A DNA stretch of 64,000 nt from an uncultured Collinsella sp. (GTDB lineage: Bacteria > Actinomycetota > Coriobacteriia > Coriobacteriales > Coriobacteriaceae): positions 7,144 to 71,143 of the forward strand of contig UQMK01000011.1 of NCBI GenBank assembly GCA_900542085.1, written 5' to 3'. Below the pieces are notes generated by a model. It had not been told where the DNA came from and did not search any database. It was given only the letters and a program-made list of their open reading frames with translations. Both the position numbers and the translations under genes were made by a program. This document shows positions 8,649 through 18,900 of the stretch, piece by piece; positions within the stretch are counted from its first letter, which is position 1; every line of letters starts with the position of its first letter.

Positions 8649-11012
8649 CTACAGATCCAGAGCCTTTTTCGCAGCGTCAACCGGGTCGCCATCCATGTAG
8701 AACACCGGGCTCAGGCCCGAGATAATCTCGGACGAAACGCTCTGCAGGCCCGCGATGGCACTCAGCGGCAAAATCACGCGCTTGGCGCCGGCGTTTTTGG
8801 CCACGCGCATAATGTCCTCGAGCCCGCGGATCTCATCCATAGAGCCCGACATGCGCAAGATTCCCGGAATCGCCAGCGCAGGCATCACCGGGCGGTTGCA
8901 CGCCGCAGAGCAAAGTCCCACAAACTCGGCGAGCGAAACTTCCTCGGACAGGCCCTTGCTCTGCAGGTCGTTGTAGAACAGCAGGTAATCCTTGGAGCCA
9001 ATGTGCATGCCCGGCGCCACGCGGTTCGCCAGGTTCACAAAGTTGTCGAACGCGGCTTCCAGCGTATCGCGCACCGGCTTGTTAAAGGCCACGCCCTCGT
9101 ACTTAAACTTGCACTCGCCGGCAACGGCCTTGTTTTCCAGCTTGTATACGGCAACCTCGCCGCCCTGCGACCTGCCCACGCCAAATACGTGGCCGGACAG
9201 CAGCGGCCCGTCGGGAATCAGCGTGTCCTCGGTCTGCTCGGGCACGCGCACCACGTGAACGTCCTGCGGGTTGTCGGCATCCATATAACCCAGGTTGACG
9301 TCGATAAACTCGACGCCCGCCATAATCTTGAGCTGCTCCTTTACACGGCGACGGCCCTCGATGGCGTAGTCCAGCAGCCAGCGCACGTCGTCCTTGTCCA
9401 TAGCCTCGTCGGGGAACAGCAGCTTGGCCAGGCCGCTAAAGGTCTTGCGCACGGCGATCTCGTCACGCTTGTTAAAGTCGCTGTTAAAGCGGAAATACCG
9501 GTCGATATGGTGCGTAAAGTCCTTGCGACGCATCTCCTTGCAAAACTCCGACAGGCAGTCGGTGATCAGGCCATAATGCCCGGTCAGCAGGCTCGAGCGC
9601 ATCTTGGGAATTTCCCAGCCCGGCAGGTAATAGTGGATACGGTCGAAGAAGGCCGAATCGTTGTTAAACTCCGGCGGGAACGGATCAAACAGGTGCGTGG
9701 TCTTAAGGACGTTTTGCACGGTATCGTTGATGTTGCCCTCGAAGACCATGGAGGCGTCGGCGTTAATCTGGTCGCGGCCGCGTGCGTAACTGCCACTCGC
9801 CATGTAGTCCTTCATGATCTGCACGGCGTTGGTGTCCTTAAACCGCATGCCGGCGACCTCGTCAAACGTCACACAGTCCCAGTGTCCCACAAGGCCCACG
9901 CGGTCGGCGCGCATAGAGTTCATACGGCCGAACAGGTTGGCCGTGGTGGTCTGGCCGCCCGAAAGCAAAATGGCGTAGGGCGAGACCTCTTTGTAGATGT
10001 GGCTCTTACCGGTACCGCGGGGACCCAGCTCGCACAGGTTGTAGTTGCGCTCGATGAGCGGCACCATACGCTCGATAAAGTGCAAGCGCTCTTTCTCGGA
10101 AAGCTCGCTGGGCTCATAGCCAGCGGAGCGCAGCAGCATGTTGAGCCACTCGTCGCGCGAGAAATACTGGCGCTCTTCGACCATGGCATCCAGGTCCAGG
10201 TTGGGCATCTGAATGGGCGTGAGCGACGCCACGCTGAACGGAGAGTCCTCGGGCCCACGCTTCTTACGCTTGGCCTTGGCGCGGCGCGGCACATCGTCGC
10301 CAAAGACCTCCATGCCAAACTCGTCTTCCTCATCCAAGGGGTGACGATACTCGATGCTCATGATGCACCAAATACCACCCTGCAGAATCTTGGAATAGTC
10401 GCGCACGTACTCGGCCGGCATCACAAACGGCTCGATGGTCAAATTGGCAAACGATGCCACATAGATGTCTTTGTACTCGTCGAGCTTGGCCGTCACCTTG
10501 TCGATGATGGTAAAGCGGCCCAGTTCGCGAATCTTGGACTTAATGCGCTCGGACTCGTCGGGACGCACGTAGTTATCAGTGAGGATCCTGCGGATGCGAT
10601 CCAGGCCCTCTGCCACGGCTTCCTCGTCATCGGTCGAGCAGTACATGCCCAGCAGGTACTCCAGCACAAAGGTGGGCACGTTGGCGCCGCGCTTCATAAA
10701 GGCCGTCAGGTCCTTGCGCACGATCTTGCCGCCAAAGTGCTCGAGCAGCTTACCGTCCAACCCGTCCATGTCGTAGCCCTCATCCTCGGGAGCCTCGGCC
10801 GCAGCCTGGTCATAGCCATCGGTCGAGGACTCGTCCTCGGCGGCCACCGCAGCCTCAGCGGGCGCGGCAGCAGTCGCCGGCTCTGGGGCAGGCGCAGCGG
10901 TCTCGGCCTCCGGAGCCTTCACGGGCGCGGCCTCAGGCATCGCAGCCTCCGCAGGCACATCCACATCAATCGAGGGGACTTCCCACAGATCGTCGTCTTG
11001 GCTATCAAACAT
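8649..11012 (-). CDS. brxL: BREX protein BrxL (Lon-like AAA+ ATPase)
   Basis: BrxL is the AAA+ component of type 1 BREX; family members form DNA-associated rings needed for phage exclusion. The 787-aa product carries Walker A GPRGTGKS near residue 332, the downstream CVTFDEVAGM region (Walker B) and a C-terminal Lon-protease-like fold ending AGAKRVILPLSAI. An Ala/Pro/Glu-rich low-complexity stretch of about 65 residues (about 15-80) precedes the conserved domain starting DGLDGKLLEHFGGKIVRKDL; it looks like a local extension. ATG at 11012 is preferred over the upstream GTG because AGGAG lies 8 nt before it. It follows pglZ by 11 nt. Confidence 0.95.
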   Translation of the reverse strand: MFDSQDDDLWEVPSIDVDVPAEAAMPEAAPVKAPEAETAAPAPEPATAAAPAEAAVAAEDESSTDGYDQAAAEAPEDEGYDMDGLDGKLLEHFGGKIVRKDLTAFMKRGANVPTFVLEYLLGMYCSTDDEEAVAEGLDRIRRILTDNYVRPDESERIKSKIRELGRFTIIDKVTAKLDEYKDIYVASFANLTIEPFVMPAEYVRDYSKILQGGIWCIMSIEYRHPLDEEDEFGMEVFGDDVPRRAKAKRKKRGPEDSPFSVASLTPIQMPNLDLDAMVEERQYFSRDEWLNMLLRSAGYEPSELSEKERLHFIERMVPLIERNYNLCELGPRGTGKSHIYKEVSPYAILLSGGQTTTANLFGRMNSMRADRVGLVGHWDCVTFDEVAGMRFKDTNAVQIMKDYMASGSYARGRDQINADASMVFEGNINDTVQNVLKTTHLFDPFPPEFNNDSAFFDRIHYYLPGWEIPKMRSSLLTGHYGLITDCLSEFCKEMRRKDFTHHIDRYFRFNSDFNKRDEIAVRKTFSGLAKLLFPDEAMDKDDVRWLLDYAIEGRRRVKEQLKIMAGVEFIDVNLGYMDADNPQDVHVVRVPEQTEDTLIPDGPLLSGHVFGVGRSQGGEVAVYKLENKAVAGECKFKYEGVAFNKPVRDTLEAAFDNFVNLANRVAPGMHIGSKDYLLFYNDLQSKGLSEEVSLAEFVGLCSAACNRPVMPALAIPGILRMSGSMDEIRGLEDIMRVAKNAGAKRVILPLSAIAGLQSVSSEIISGLSPVFYMDGDPVDAAKKALDL

Positions 11013-11023
11013 AGGGCACACTC

Positions 11024-13705
11024 CTAAAAACCAAAGTCAGCAACAGGGGCAAACGAAACGGCAATGGTGTACGTCTCGCGCCAAACGATCTTGCCCGACT
11101 GGGCATCGCGACAAACCAGCAAATGGGACGAACCGGATCCAAATGACACGCCTGTCTTAAGCGTAAAGCGAGCCTCGACCACGCGGTCCTGCGGGTTGGG
11201 CGAGGTCATGTCCGCATGCACGCGAGCAACATCGCTCACCTCGTTGCCGGTATCGTCGGTAAACACCAGCTCGTACTCACACGGCAGAACCTTGCCCGTA
11301 GCGGCCTCCTCCTGCAGCAACTTAATACCAAACAGCGAGTTGGTAACACGACGGCTCTCGCTCAGCACGCGCAGCTTCGCAGTCTGCGTATCAACGAATT
11401 CCTTTGAGGAGGCACTCAGGCGATGATACCCGACCACCGGCACCACAAGCTCCTGCAAGCTCACGCCACCATGCACGTAGCGCTTGGTTCCGCCGGGTCG
11501 CTTGTAGTGCACGATCCCGCGTGGAGCCAAGCCAACATAGCCGCCGCCCGGCACCACATGATCCATGTTCATGGCCAAATACGGGCTACCGTCCGCACCG
11601 TTAGCGATATCGGCCAAGGCGTCGCCCTGAGCAACCACCGCATGGCGCTTGCCAAATAGCACCGGATCGTCGGGCAGGTCGTTCTTGCCCAGGAACAGGC
11701 ATTCCGGCAGCTCGTTGGCCGTGTACAAAAAGCCATGGTCGGATGTGATCGTCACGCGGGCGCCCGGAGCGTCGGTGCACACGCGCTTGGCGATCGAGAC
11801 CAGCTCATCCGCGCTCTCGGCGCATGCATCAAACACGTCGCTTTCGGTGGCGAGCTTCTCCCCCGTCGCGTCGATCTTGTTGTGATACAGGTACACGATC
11901 TCGCTGGACTTGAGCAGTTCCTTGCGTTCGGCGGCAGACATGTCCAGATACGCCGCGGCACTCAGGGCACGACCCGTAGGCGCGGCCTTCTGCAGCGCCG
12001 CCTGGCGCTCAACCGTAGAACCCGTGGGCATGCCATCGAGCAGCACAGCACCCGTTTCCATGTTGAGCGTCATGGCCTGATGCGGCAACAACGCCGGCAT
12101 GCCCATCTCGGTAATAGAAGGAAACATCGCCTGCACGCTACCCATGCGCACCTCGCCGCCACGCTCGCGCTCCAAAGCGGCAGCCACGTCCTGTGCCACT
12201 TCGTAACGCAGCGCATCGCTAATCAGGACCACCTTGGTCTTGGCACTACCAGCATACGTGGGCAGCGTCTCCCAATAGAACAGGTCTTGGCGGGCGACAC
12301 CCTCAACATAGCCAGCATCGCGCCACTGCGCCTGAGCGGCATTGGCCCAGCACGCGTTGCTCTCGGTCAGATACCAGTTAACGTAGTTGTTCTCGGCCCA
12401 CTCGACCGCGCGGCGCTCGGGCTCCTCCAGCAGGTCGACACCACGCAGCTTGCAGCGCTCGTTGGCCTGACGCAGTGCGCGATAGGCCGCATCCATGCGC
12501 CACCAATCTGTGGTATAGGCCTCCCACACCTCGGCCGCCTGGGCAATATGGAATCCGCCCGCATGGTCGCGCTTAAAGGCCGCCATGTCGGCCAACGCCA
12601 AAAGCACCTGGTAATAGCAGGAGACATCGTCGTACCAGCACAGGTCGCGACGGGCCGCGGCAACACGACGGGCCTCGTCAACGCGGTCGGCTCCCTGCGC
12701 CAGCGAGGTGAGCAAGTCGCTCAAAATGGCCTCGTCAACGCACGGGAATACATCGAGCCGCAGCAGATCGTCGGTAGACAGAGCGCCAAACACGTGGCGC
12801 AGGCCGCACGCGTCCTGGACCAGCTCGCAAATCTCACGCAGGTCATCAGACGCCGCGGCATCGCCCGCCCACTCGCGGACAACCGCGATGCAATACGGCG
12901 CATAGGCAGGCGCAATATGGTTGGAGAGCTTTTGCAGCGCAGAGGCCGGCACCAACGAGGCCGCGGCCGTGAGCAGCACATGGGCGGCAAAATCCTGCAG
13001 CGAGTCGCGCTCGAACAGCGCACCCTCAAAGCCCGTACGCTGACGCACAAAGGCAGCAAGGCTGTCGGCGGCCTCAAACTTTTGCACCAGCTCTGACAGC
13101 GCCTCCGGGCCACCGTGCAGCAGCTTAGTCAGGCACGCGCGCACAATAAACGGCATGGTGGCAGCACTGGGGTCCGAGCCGTCAAACATGGCGGCCAGCA
13201 GGCCCAGCTCAACATCGGCCGCACACGCAGGCGCGGGCATGCACTTGGAAAACTTGGCGACGCGGCCCTTGGCGGCAAAGAACGACTTGTGCGCCTGCAG
13301 AGCCTTGCGAATATCCCGTGCGTTCGAAGCCCCCAGCTGATCGGCCAGCAGCGACAGATAGTCCGCCGAGAACTGATCGGCGTACAGCTCAACATCGGCC
13401 AGCCAATCGCCCTCAAGGCTACCGCGCCCCTGCTGGCGATACACCAGCATGTCGCTCGTGGTGTCCTCGCGGGCGATAAGGCGCTTGACCTCAAACATAT
13501 GCCCGTCGCAAGCCTCCACAAAGCGCACCGGACGCGGCAGGCGCTGCTCTACCGCTTCGCCAAATCCGCCCTCGGCAAGCTCGGCAAACGTGGCGGCAAA
13601 CTCGCCCTCTGCGTCGTGCCACACCACCACGCGGCGCTCACGGCAATCGGGCAACGGCTGCTCAAAGCGCGCTGCCAGCTCTTCAATTACATCGAACTTT
13701 GCCAT
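11024..13705 (-). CDS. pglZ: BREX phosphatase-like protein PglZ (type A)
   Basis: PglZ is an alkaline-phosphatase-superfamily protein required for type 1 BREX, and is the core marker of these systems. The 893-aa product has a long N-terminal region (residues 1-480) and then the PglZ domain: VVLISDALRYEVAQD near 488 (metal-binding Asp), MFPSITEMGMPALLPH near 530, the VYLYHNKID strand near 610, and TITSDHGFLYT near 655 (second metal site). Start ATG with GGTGGG 8 nt upstream. It lies between the detached pglX 3' part and brxL, the usual pglX-pglZ-brxL order. Confidence 0.96.
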   Translation of the reverse strand: MAKFDVIEELAARFEQPLPDCRERRVVVWHDAEGEFAATFAELAEGGFGEAVEQRLPRPVRFVEACDGHMFEVKRLIAREDTTSDMLVYRQQGRGSLEGDWLADVELYADQFSADYLSLLADQLGASNARDIRKALQAHKSFFAAKGRVAKFSKCMPAPACAADVELGLLAAMFDGSDPSAATMPFIVRACLTKLLHGGPEALSELVQKFEAADSLAAFVRQRTGFEGALFERDSLQDFAAHVLLTAAASLVPASALQKLSNHIAPAYAPYCIAVVREWAGDAAASDDLREICELVQDACGLRHVFGALSTDDLLRLDVFPCVDEAILSDLLTSLAQGADRVDEARRVAAARRDLCWYDDVSCYYQVLLALADMAAFKRDHAGGFHIAQAAEVWEAYTTDWWRMDAAYRALRQANERCKLRGVDLLEEPERRAVEWAENNYVNWYLTESNACWANAAQAQWRDAGYVEGVARQDLFYWETLPTYAGSAKTKVVLISDALRYEVAQDVAAALERERGGEVRMGSVQAMFPSITEMGMPALLPHQAMTLNMETGAVLLDGMPTGSTVERQAALQKAAPTGRALSAAAYLDMSAAERKELLKSSEIVYLYHNKIDATGEKLATESDVFDACAESADELVSIAKRVCTDAPGARVTITSDHGFLYTANELPECLFLGKNDLPDDPVLFGKRHAVVAQGDALADIANGADGSPYLAMNMDHVVPGGGYVGLAPRGIVHYKRPGGTKRYVHGGVSLQELVVPVVGYHRLSASSKEFVDTQTAKLRVLSESRRVTNSLFGIKLLQEEAATGKVLPCEYELVFTDDTGNEVSDVARVHADMTSPNPQDRVVEARFTLKTGVSFGSGSSHLLVCRDAQSGKIVWRETYTIAVSFAPVADFGF

Positions 13706-13765
13706 CTAACAATCCCACCGTCATACCGGTCAAAACAATTCGCGTAACGCGTAATCACGTATGCG

Positions 13766-14734
13766 TTATTTTATCTTTGCCAGCACATCCTGGAACTTGG
13801 CATAGTTGACCTTAACGCCGTCGTCCAGGTCGATCTTGATCATCTGGTCGGCCAGGTGATGCAGCTTTTCCTCGTAGGCAACGGTCTCGGTCAGCTGATC
13901 CTTGAGCTTTTTGATGCGCTTGGTCAGCGCGACCTTCTCGCCGCGCTCGGCCGTCGCCAGCGCGTCCTCGGCGTCGGCAATCTGCGAGCGATAGCGCTCC
14001 TGCTGCTCGTGCACGTAGTCGGTACGGATACGCGCCAACAGATCGGGCGTGTAGCGGTGCATGTACACCAGGGCCATAAAGCCGTTCTTTTTGCCCGAGT
14101 CGAACAGCCAGTAGATGGGACGTTTCTTATAGGTCTGGCAGTGGTCCTTAAAGAAGTCCTTCAAAAAGTAGGTGCGGATGACCTCGCGCGAGGTGCCCTT
14201 GCCGCCGAGCGCCTCGGCAATAAAGGCTAGGTTCTGCTCGAGCGTTTCCTCGCCGTACACAGTGCGCACAAAGTCAATAAAATAGCGCACGATGTCGTCG
14301 TCAAAGTACTCGTCGTCGGTAATGGGCAATACGTTGTCGCCATCGGGCATAAAGGTCACGTGATCGGGGTCGGGCATCTTGGCCAGATAGTCGTTGACCG
14401 TGGCACCCTGGTCGGCAAGAACCAGACCGTCCACGTCCAGCGAATAGCGGCCAAACATGCAGCCCACGGCATAGCTTATGAGCGAGGTGATTTCGTCGCG
14501 CTTGGTACGCACATACTTGTTGCCCTTGTAGCTCTCGGGAATCTCTTCGGCGGTGTCGAAGATGCGCGCTACCGAGACGTACTTGTCCTCGACCTCGATG
14601 GGTACCTCGCCCTCCATGTTGTAGATCTTGGCAAAGATTCGGTTGAGCTCCTCCTCGTTAGCGCGAAGCTGCTCAAAGCGAGCATTGACCTCGGCCTTGC
14701 GAGCCTCGTATTTATCCGCGAGCAACGTTGCCAT
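13766..14734 (-). CDS. pglX: Detached C-terminal domain of PglX
   Basis: 322-aa protein equivalent to the C-terminal third of the BREX type 1 methyltransferase PglX. It starts TLLADKYEARKAEVNARF, continues ANEEELNRIF and SLISYAVGCMFGRYSLD, and ends with KKRPIYWLFDSGKKNGF, MALVYMHRYTPDLLARIR and a coiled coil. These segments normally follow directly on the SFETSWDFxxHPL segment of full-length PglX, which here ends a separate gene at 22224. ATG 14734 is chosen, with only a weak purine-rich site upstream; an in-frame TTG at 14761 is possible. The frame is intact over its length, so it may work in trans with the 835-aa part, or be a stranded remnant. Confidence 0.85.
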   Translation of the reverse strand: MATLLADKYEARKAEVNARFEQLRANEEELNRIFAKIYNMEGEVPIEVEDKYVSVARIFDTAEEIPESYKGNKYVRTKRDEITSLISYAVGCMFGRYSLDVDGLVLADQGATVNDYLAKMPDPDHVTFMPDGDNVLPITDDEYFDDDIVRYFIDFVRTVYGEETLEQNLAFIAEALGGKGTSREVIRTYFLKDFFKDHCQTYKKRPIYWLFDSGKKNGFMALVYMHRYTPDLLARIRTDYVHEQQERYRSQIADAEDALATAERGEKVALTKRIKKLKDQLTETVAYEEKLHHLADQMIKIDLDDGVKVNYAKFQDVLAKIK

Positions 14735-15097
14735 ATCTCTATCCCATCCAATCCGAGCCAATTAAAACCCGACCAAACGTAGTTAAGTCAACATAGACAA
14801 GTCTACCCGACAGCAAAGCAAATAGCGCCCCGTGCAGAGCATTCTGAGACACCATTTTGAGGGAACGACCATTACAGGCCGGCCCCGCTGCGCAGTCAGT
14901 ATGTATTAACTTACTCCACCAGCTCCACCATTTGTTGAGCAACAAGTGCGAGCGGTAACCATAACGCCACGACCGCATCAACTGGTTCAAAGCAACACAA
15001 ACGAATACAGCCCCACCATCTCGCGCCAAAAGCCCGTGGTAAGTCTTAAAACCGCAGGCAGATTGACGAACATGTGTTTGGTCATTATAATTTCTAC
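14735..15097. other. Gap between pglX 3' part and DUF3800 gene
   Basis: No gene supported. It contains the first copy of a 53-bp repeat (14905-14957) and must hold any promoter of the detached pglX part. A 139-codon open frame across 14739-15158 lacks a ribosome site and any recognisable sequence. Confidence 0.5.
14905..14957. repeat. 53-bp direct repeat, copy 1
   Basis: Matches 19714-19766 at 43 of 53 positions in the same orientation. The best-kept part is CCATTTGTTGAGCAACAA followed by GCGAGCGGTA, and it includes the palindrome TTGTTGAGCAACAA. The two copies bracket the DUF3800 and helicase genes inside the split pglX. Confidence 0.75.
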
Positions 15098-15127
15098 TTG
15101 AATAGACTCCTCGTCTCGTGGTATAAA
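15098..15127 (+). promoter_or_regulatory. Promoter of DUF3800 RNA and gene
   Basis: TTGAAT (15098-15103), 18-bp spacer, TATAAA (15122-15127). Transcription would start near 15134, just upstream of the two hairpins of the RNA-like element, so the element would be the 5' leader of the DUF3800 mRNA. Confidence 0.55.
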
Positions 15128-15190
15128 TGGTTTGCGTTCCTTTATGGAGGGCAGTCAAGGGCCGGGGGATCCCCCCGGCATTTTTGTTTT
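15128..15190 (+). ncRNA. DUF3800-associated RNA element, copy 1
   Basis: A short hairpin (TTCC-TTTAT-GGAG, 15137-15149), a linker with GTCAAG, a strong GCCGGGGG/CCCCCGGC hairpin (15161-15179) and a U-rich tract (15181-15190) lie between promoter and start codon. The layout recurs after the gene at 15904-15970. Structured RNA motifs upstream of DUF3800 genes are established knowledge (the DUF3800-I to -XI candidate motifs); which type this is cannot be told without the models. Confidence 0.6.
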
Positions 15191-15205
15191 TAGGGAGACT
15201 GCATC

Positions 15206-15883
15206 ATGAAGGAACTTTCCGTCTTTGTCGACGAATCAGGCAACTACGGAGGGCAAAGCGCTAAATACTATCTCGTCACCCTCGTCTTCCATGACCAGTC
15301 GACATCAGTTGTTGAGATCATCGAGGGCTACGAGCGCACGCTTAGAGAGCGTGGACTTCCGGATATTCCCCTGCATATGAATCCCCTGATGCACGGCAAC
15401 GAATCCTACGGAGCCATGGATACTCGCTTGCGTAACCGGCTTTTGGCGAGCTTTGCGACCTTTGCCAACAAAATGTCCATCACGTACATGACGCTTGGCT
15501 ACCAAAGAAATAAATTCAAAAGCGACGCAGCAATGTTCGCAAAGATGCGTCGTGACTTGATCCTCTTTTTGTTCGATAGGCTTCAATCTTTTCAAGGTTA
15601 TGACGTTGTCAAGATCTATTACGACGATGGACAAAACGAGGTAACAGCTGTCCTCCACACAGCATTCGAGTACGTTCTTGGAAAACAAGCTGTTGTATAC
15701 AAAGAGTGTGATCCAAAGCACTTCAGACTTCAGCAAATTGCTGACTATATTTGCGAAATCGAACTGGCAGACATTAAATACGGAAACTCCGAGCAATCAA
15801 ATACCGAGCAAATCTTCTTTGGAAACTATCGCGATTTCAAGAAGAATCACCTTAGAAAGATTCGAGCCAAACGTCTCGCGTAG
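15206..15883 (+). CDS. DUF3800 protein
   Basis: 225-aa DUF3800 protein of the RNase H-like fold. Visible family marks are the N-terminal SVFVDESGNYGG (D-E-S-G), a central IYYDDGQNE (acidic pair) and the C-terminal LQQIADYICEIELADIKY; acidic residues of these three strands would form a metal site. The biochemical function of the family is not settled. GGGAG lies 8 nt before the ATG. It is the only plus-strand gene between brxA and the acidic gene, has a lower GC content than its neighbours and carries its own promoter and RNA element, all pointing to a self-contained cassette placed into the BREX locus. Confidence 0.9.
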   Translation: MKELSVFVDESGNYGGQSAKYYLVTLVFHDQSTSVVEIIEGYERTLRERGLPDIPLHMNPLMHGNESYGAMDTRLRNRLLASFATFANKMSITYMTLGYQRNKFKSDAAMFAKMRRDLILFLFDRLQSFQGYDVVKIYYDDGQNEVTAVLHTAFEYVLGKQAVVYKECDPKHFRLQQIADYICEIELADIKYGNSEQSNTEQIFFGNYRDFKKNHLRKIRAKRLA

Positions 15884-15903
15884 GCCCAGCGCGCAGCTTC
15901 TGT

Positions 15904-15970
15904 TATAAAGATATCGGTACCCTCGAATAGAGGGACCTCCAAGAGCCGGGGGCTTCCCCCCGGCATTTTT
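15904..15970 (+). ncRNA. DUF3800-associated RNA element, copy 2
   Basis: A second copy of the leader element follows the DUF3800 stop: TATAAA (15904-15909), CCCTC-GAATA-GAGGG hairpin (15920-15934), a CCAAGA linker, GCCGGGGG/CCCCCGGC hairpin (15945-15964) and a T-run. The first hairpin differs from copy 1 in sequence but pairs as well. It could be the gene's terminator, a second RNA, or both. Confidence 0.55.
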
Positions 15971-15993
15971 TATGCGTAAAGTCGTCGCGACTC

Positions 15994-18900
15994 CTACTTC
16001 GCTTCCTTCGGGGCGTTTTCGAGTGTGTCGGCAATCGCCTCTATGCCCTCTCCCTGGCCCAGAATGAAGCACTTCCAGTCGATGTCCTGAGTGTGGGCAA
16101 ACTCATCGGCACGCGAGGCACTAAAGAGCATCATGCGGCTCTTCTTCCACAACAGGGCGGGATGCAGCTTAAAGTCGGTGCTCTCAATACAAACTACCGC
16201 GTCTTTGCGAGGCATCTCGAGCTTACTGCTCTTGACCAACTCTTTCAGCTTTTGGATGTCGGTGATCTCCTGACCCACAGAACAGCTGTTGAGCAGGTCC
16301 TTCCACACGCGGAAGTACGGCTTGCCCTCATAGGAAGCCCCTTCAGCCACGACGGATGTCGATAGGCCGACAGGCCGCTTAGCAACCGCATGCCTAACCT
16401 TGGGAGCCGCCTTGGCAGACTCGTCCGCCGGCTTCTCATCGATGCCCAGAACCTGAGCAACGTAGTCGTCATTGCCCAGGAAATACTCCTCGACCACGTC
16501 CCATCGCTCGGAATCGCTCATCGTGGAGCAGAAGAAGCCCCTAATATCCTTGGACGAATACTCATGGCGATCGTTAAGCTCGCGCAGCACGCCGTTGGAA
16601 TATCTGCTGTCCGAAGCCAACGCTTTGACCTTCGAAGCGTCGTTGAGACGAATGAAGATTTCCGGATTGTCGCCGCCCTTTACCGTGTACGTGGCAAGCT
16701 TGAGAATCTCCAGGATCTCGGCCAGCGCATAGCGGGCGTCGAGAGCCTTGTTGTCCAAATAGCGCCTGCAATGTTTGCTACCCTCGGGAGGCTGCAACCT
16801 TCCCAGCGTCTGGGTCAGATTGCTCATGGCTGCCTGAAGCTCGCGCCCGATAACGCCATAGCGAACATCCTGCACGCGGCTATAAGTATTCCTCGAAGAC
16901 TTATTGAATCGTTTGATGCATTTAAAGGATCGGTCGGATCCAAAGTGCCCGCCACCATCGACGGGACGAACAAACGCATTCAGCAGCGCAGACGGCTTCT
17001 TAACCTCCAAAGACGTTCCCTCAAGCTGATGGGTGAGCTCTTTTGTAAACTCCTTCTCCGAAAAATCGCCCTCACGCGCAAGGCTCATAAACGTCTTGCG
17101 CAGCGCCTCGGCAAACGCAGACAGCGTCGACGTGGCCTCATCAAACGTCATGGAGTAATTAATGTCGAGCGCAAGGCGGTTCGAAAGCGCAGGCTCCCCC
17201 GTCGGCGAACAAATCTTGCCCGTGAACAGCTGGCGTTTAAAATCGGCAAAGGTCAGCTCGCTAAACTCGTTTGCCCACATGTCGCCAACGTTGAGCTCAT
17301 AGATCGCGCCCATGTCCGAGATCTTAACGGCATGCTGCCCCGCGCGATTCTCGTAGCGCGTATGGGCCTCGCTGATCTTTCGCAAATACTTGCCGTAGGA
17401 CATGGTAAAGCTACGCTCGGCAGCCTGCTCAATGCAAACAAACTGCTTGGTATACGACACCTTGGGGCGCACGACGATAACCGGGAAGTTGAACTTGTCC
17501 TCGAGGTCGCGCGAGATCATCATCAGGGCCGATTTAACGCGATTGGTCTTGCGGTCCTCATCCTTCTCGTTCGTAAACAGATAGGAAAACGTATTGGGCG
17601 ATACCAGGAAGTTCTGGCTGCGGTCTTTTTGCGGCGCAGAAGCATAAACCTCGTACAGCTTGGCCATGATCTCCTTAAGCTGCCACTGGCTAAACTTAGA
17701 GAGCGCATACAGCGTCTCGGAATAGCGAACATCTTGCATAAAGAAGTCGATGCAGGCCTTGGCCCCCAAGCCGCGCTTGCGACCGCCACGACCAATTTCC
17801 TGAATATAGTCGGACAGATTGCCCGTCGGCGCATAGTGGTACACGGCATCGATGTCATCGATATCGATGCCCATGCCAAACGCTTTGGTGCTCACGAGCA
17901 CCCTGCAGCTGCCCGACGCAAACGCGTCTTGAACGATCTTCTTGTACGCGGCATCTTTGCCGCCGTGATAGCCCAAGACTTTAGAATTAGAAACGCTGCG
18001 TTGATCGATGATCGCATTGACATGGCTCTGATATGGGCAATAGACAATGGCATGACGGTTGTCGTGCACGGCCTTATCAATCCACTGCTCAGCGAGGTCG
18101 GTTTTTACCTCCTCGATGGGACCGGGCAGCTCGCTTTTGCTTCTCCAGACAATGTCGAAGGAGATGTCGTTACGACGAGGATTGCCCAGGAACGTCTTGC
18201 AGTTGCCGAGCTCCAGGTCGGCAACCGTATGCGAAACGACATCATCACGCCCGCCGTAGACAGCCGTGGCGGTAAGGCAGAAGATCGGAAAGCTCATACC
18301 GTTTTTGCGGAGCTTAGACAGATACGGCCCCAGATACCAGTAGTCCGGGCGGAAATCTTTACCCCAAGAGGTAACGGTGTGGACCTCGTCAATAACGACA
18401 AGGCCGAGCTCGCGGCCGTTGAGAATTGCCTGAATCGAGGACTCCAGTAAGAGTTCCGGAGACAGGTAGATGATGGAGGCCTCGCCGCTTTTAACACGGT
18501 CGAGGGATTCAAGCCGCTCGCCATAGGGAATGTCCGAGTTAATGGCAACGACATTCTTAACGCCACGTTTCCGCAAGTTGGCAACCTGATCGATCATCAA
18601 GGCCTTCAGCGGCTCAATAACCAGCGTGACCAATTGATATTTCCGAGCAAGATACAGCGCCGGAATCTGGAACAGAATGGACTTGCCCGCACCCGTGGGC
18701 GCCGTTACAAACACATTCCTGTAATCGACGGAGCCCGCATGGGCAGCCTCGGCCTGCTTTACGACAAACTCGGAGATAGCACCCTGAGACACCGTTTCCA
18801 TCTCGTTGTCAAAGTCGGGGTTCTTGTAAAAACGAAGATTCCTAAACGAGGCGTCCTTGCCCCAGTAATGCTGAAGCACCGAAAGCAGACGACCCGACTC

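Noticed and set aside
14739..15158. 139-codon minus-strand frame upstream of the detached pglX part
   Set aside because: No PglX-like or other recognisable sequence and no ribosome site; the PglX-related frame is closed by a stop just upstream of 14761.
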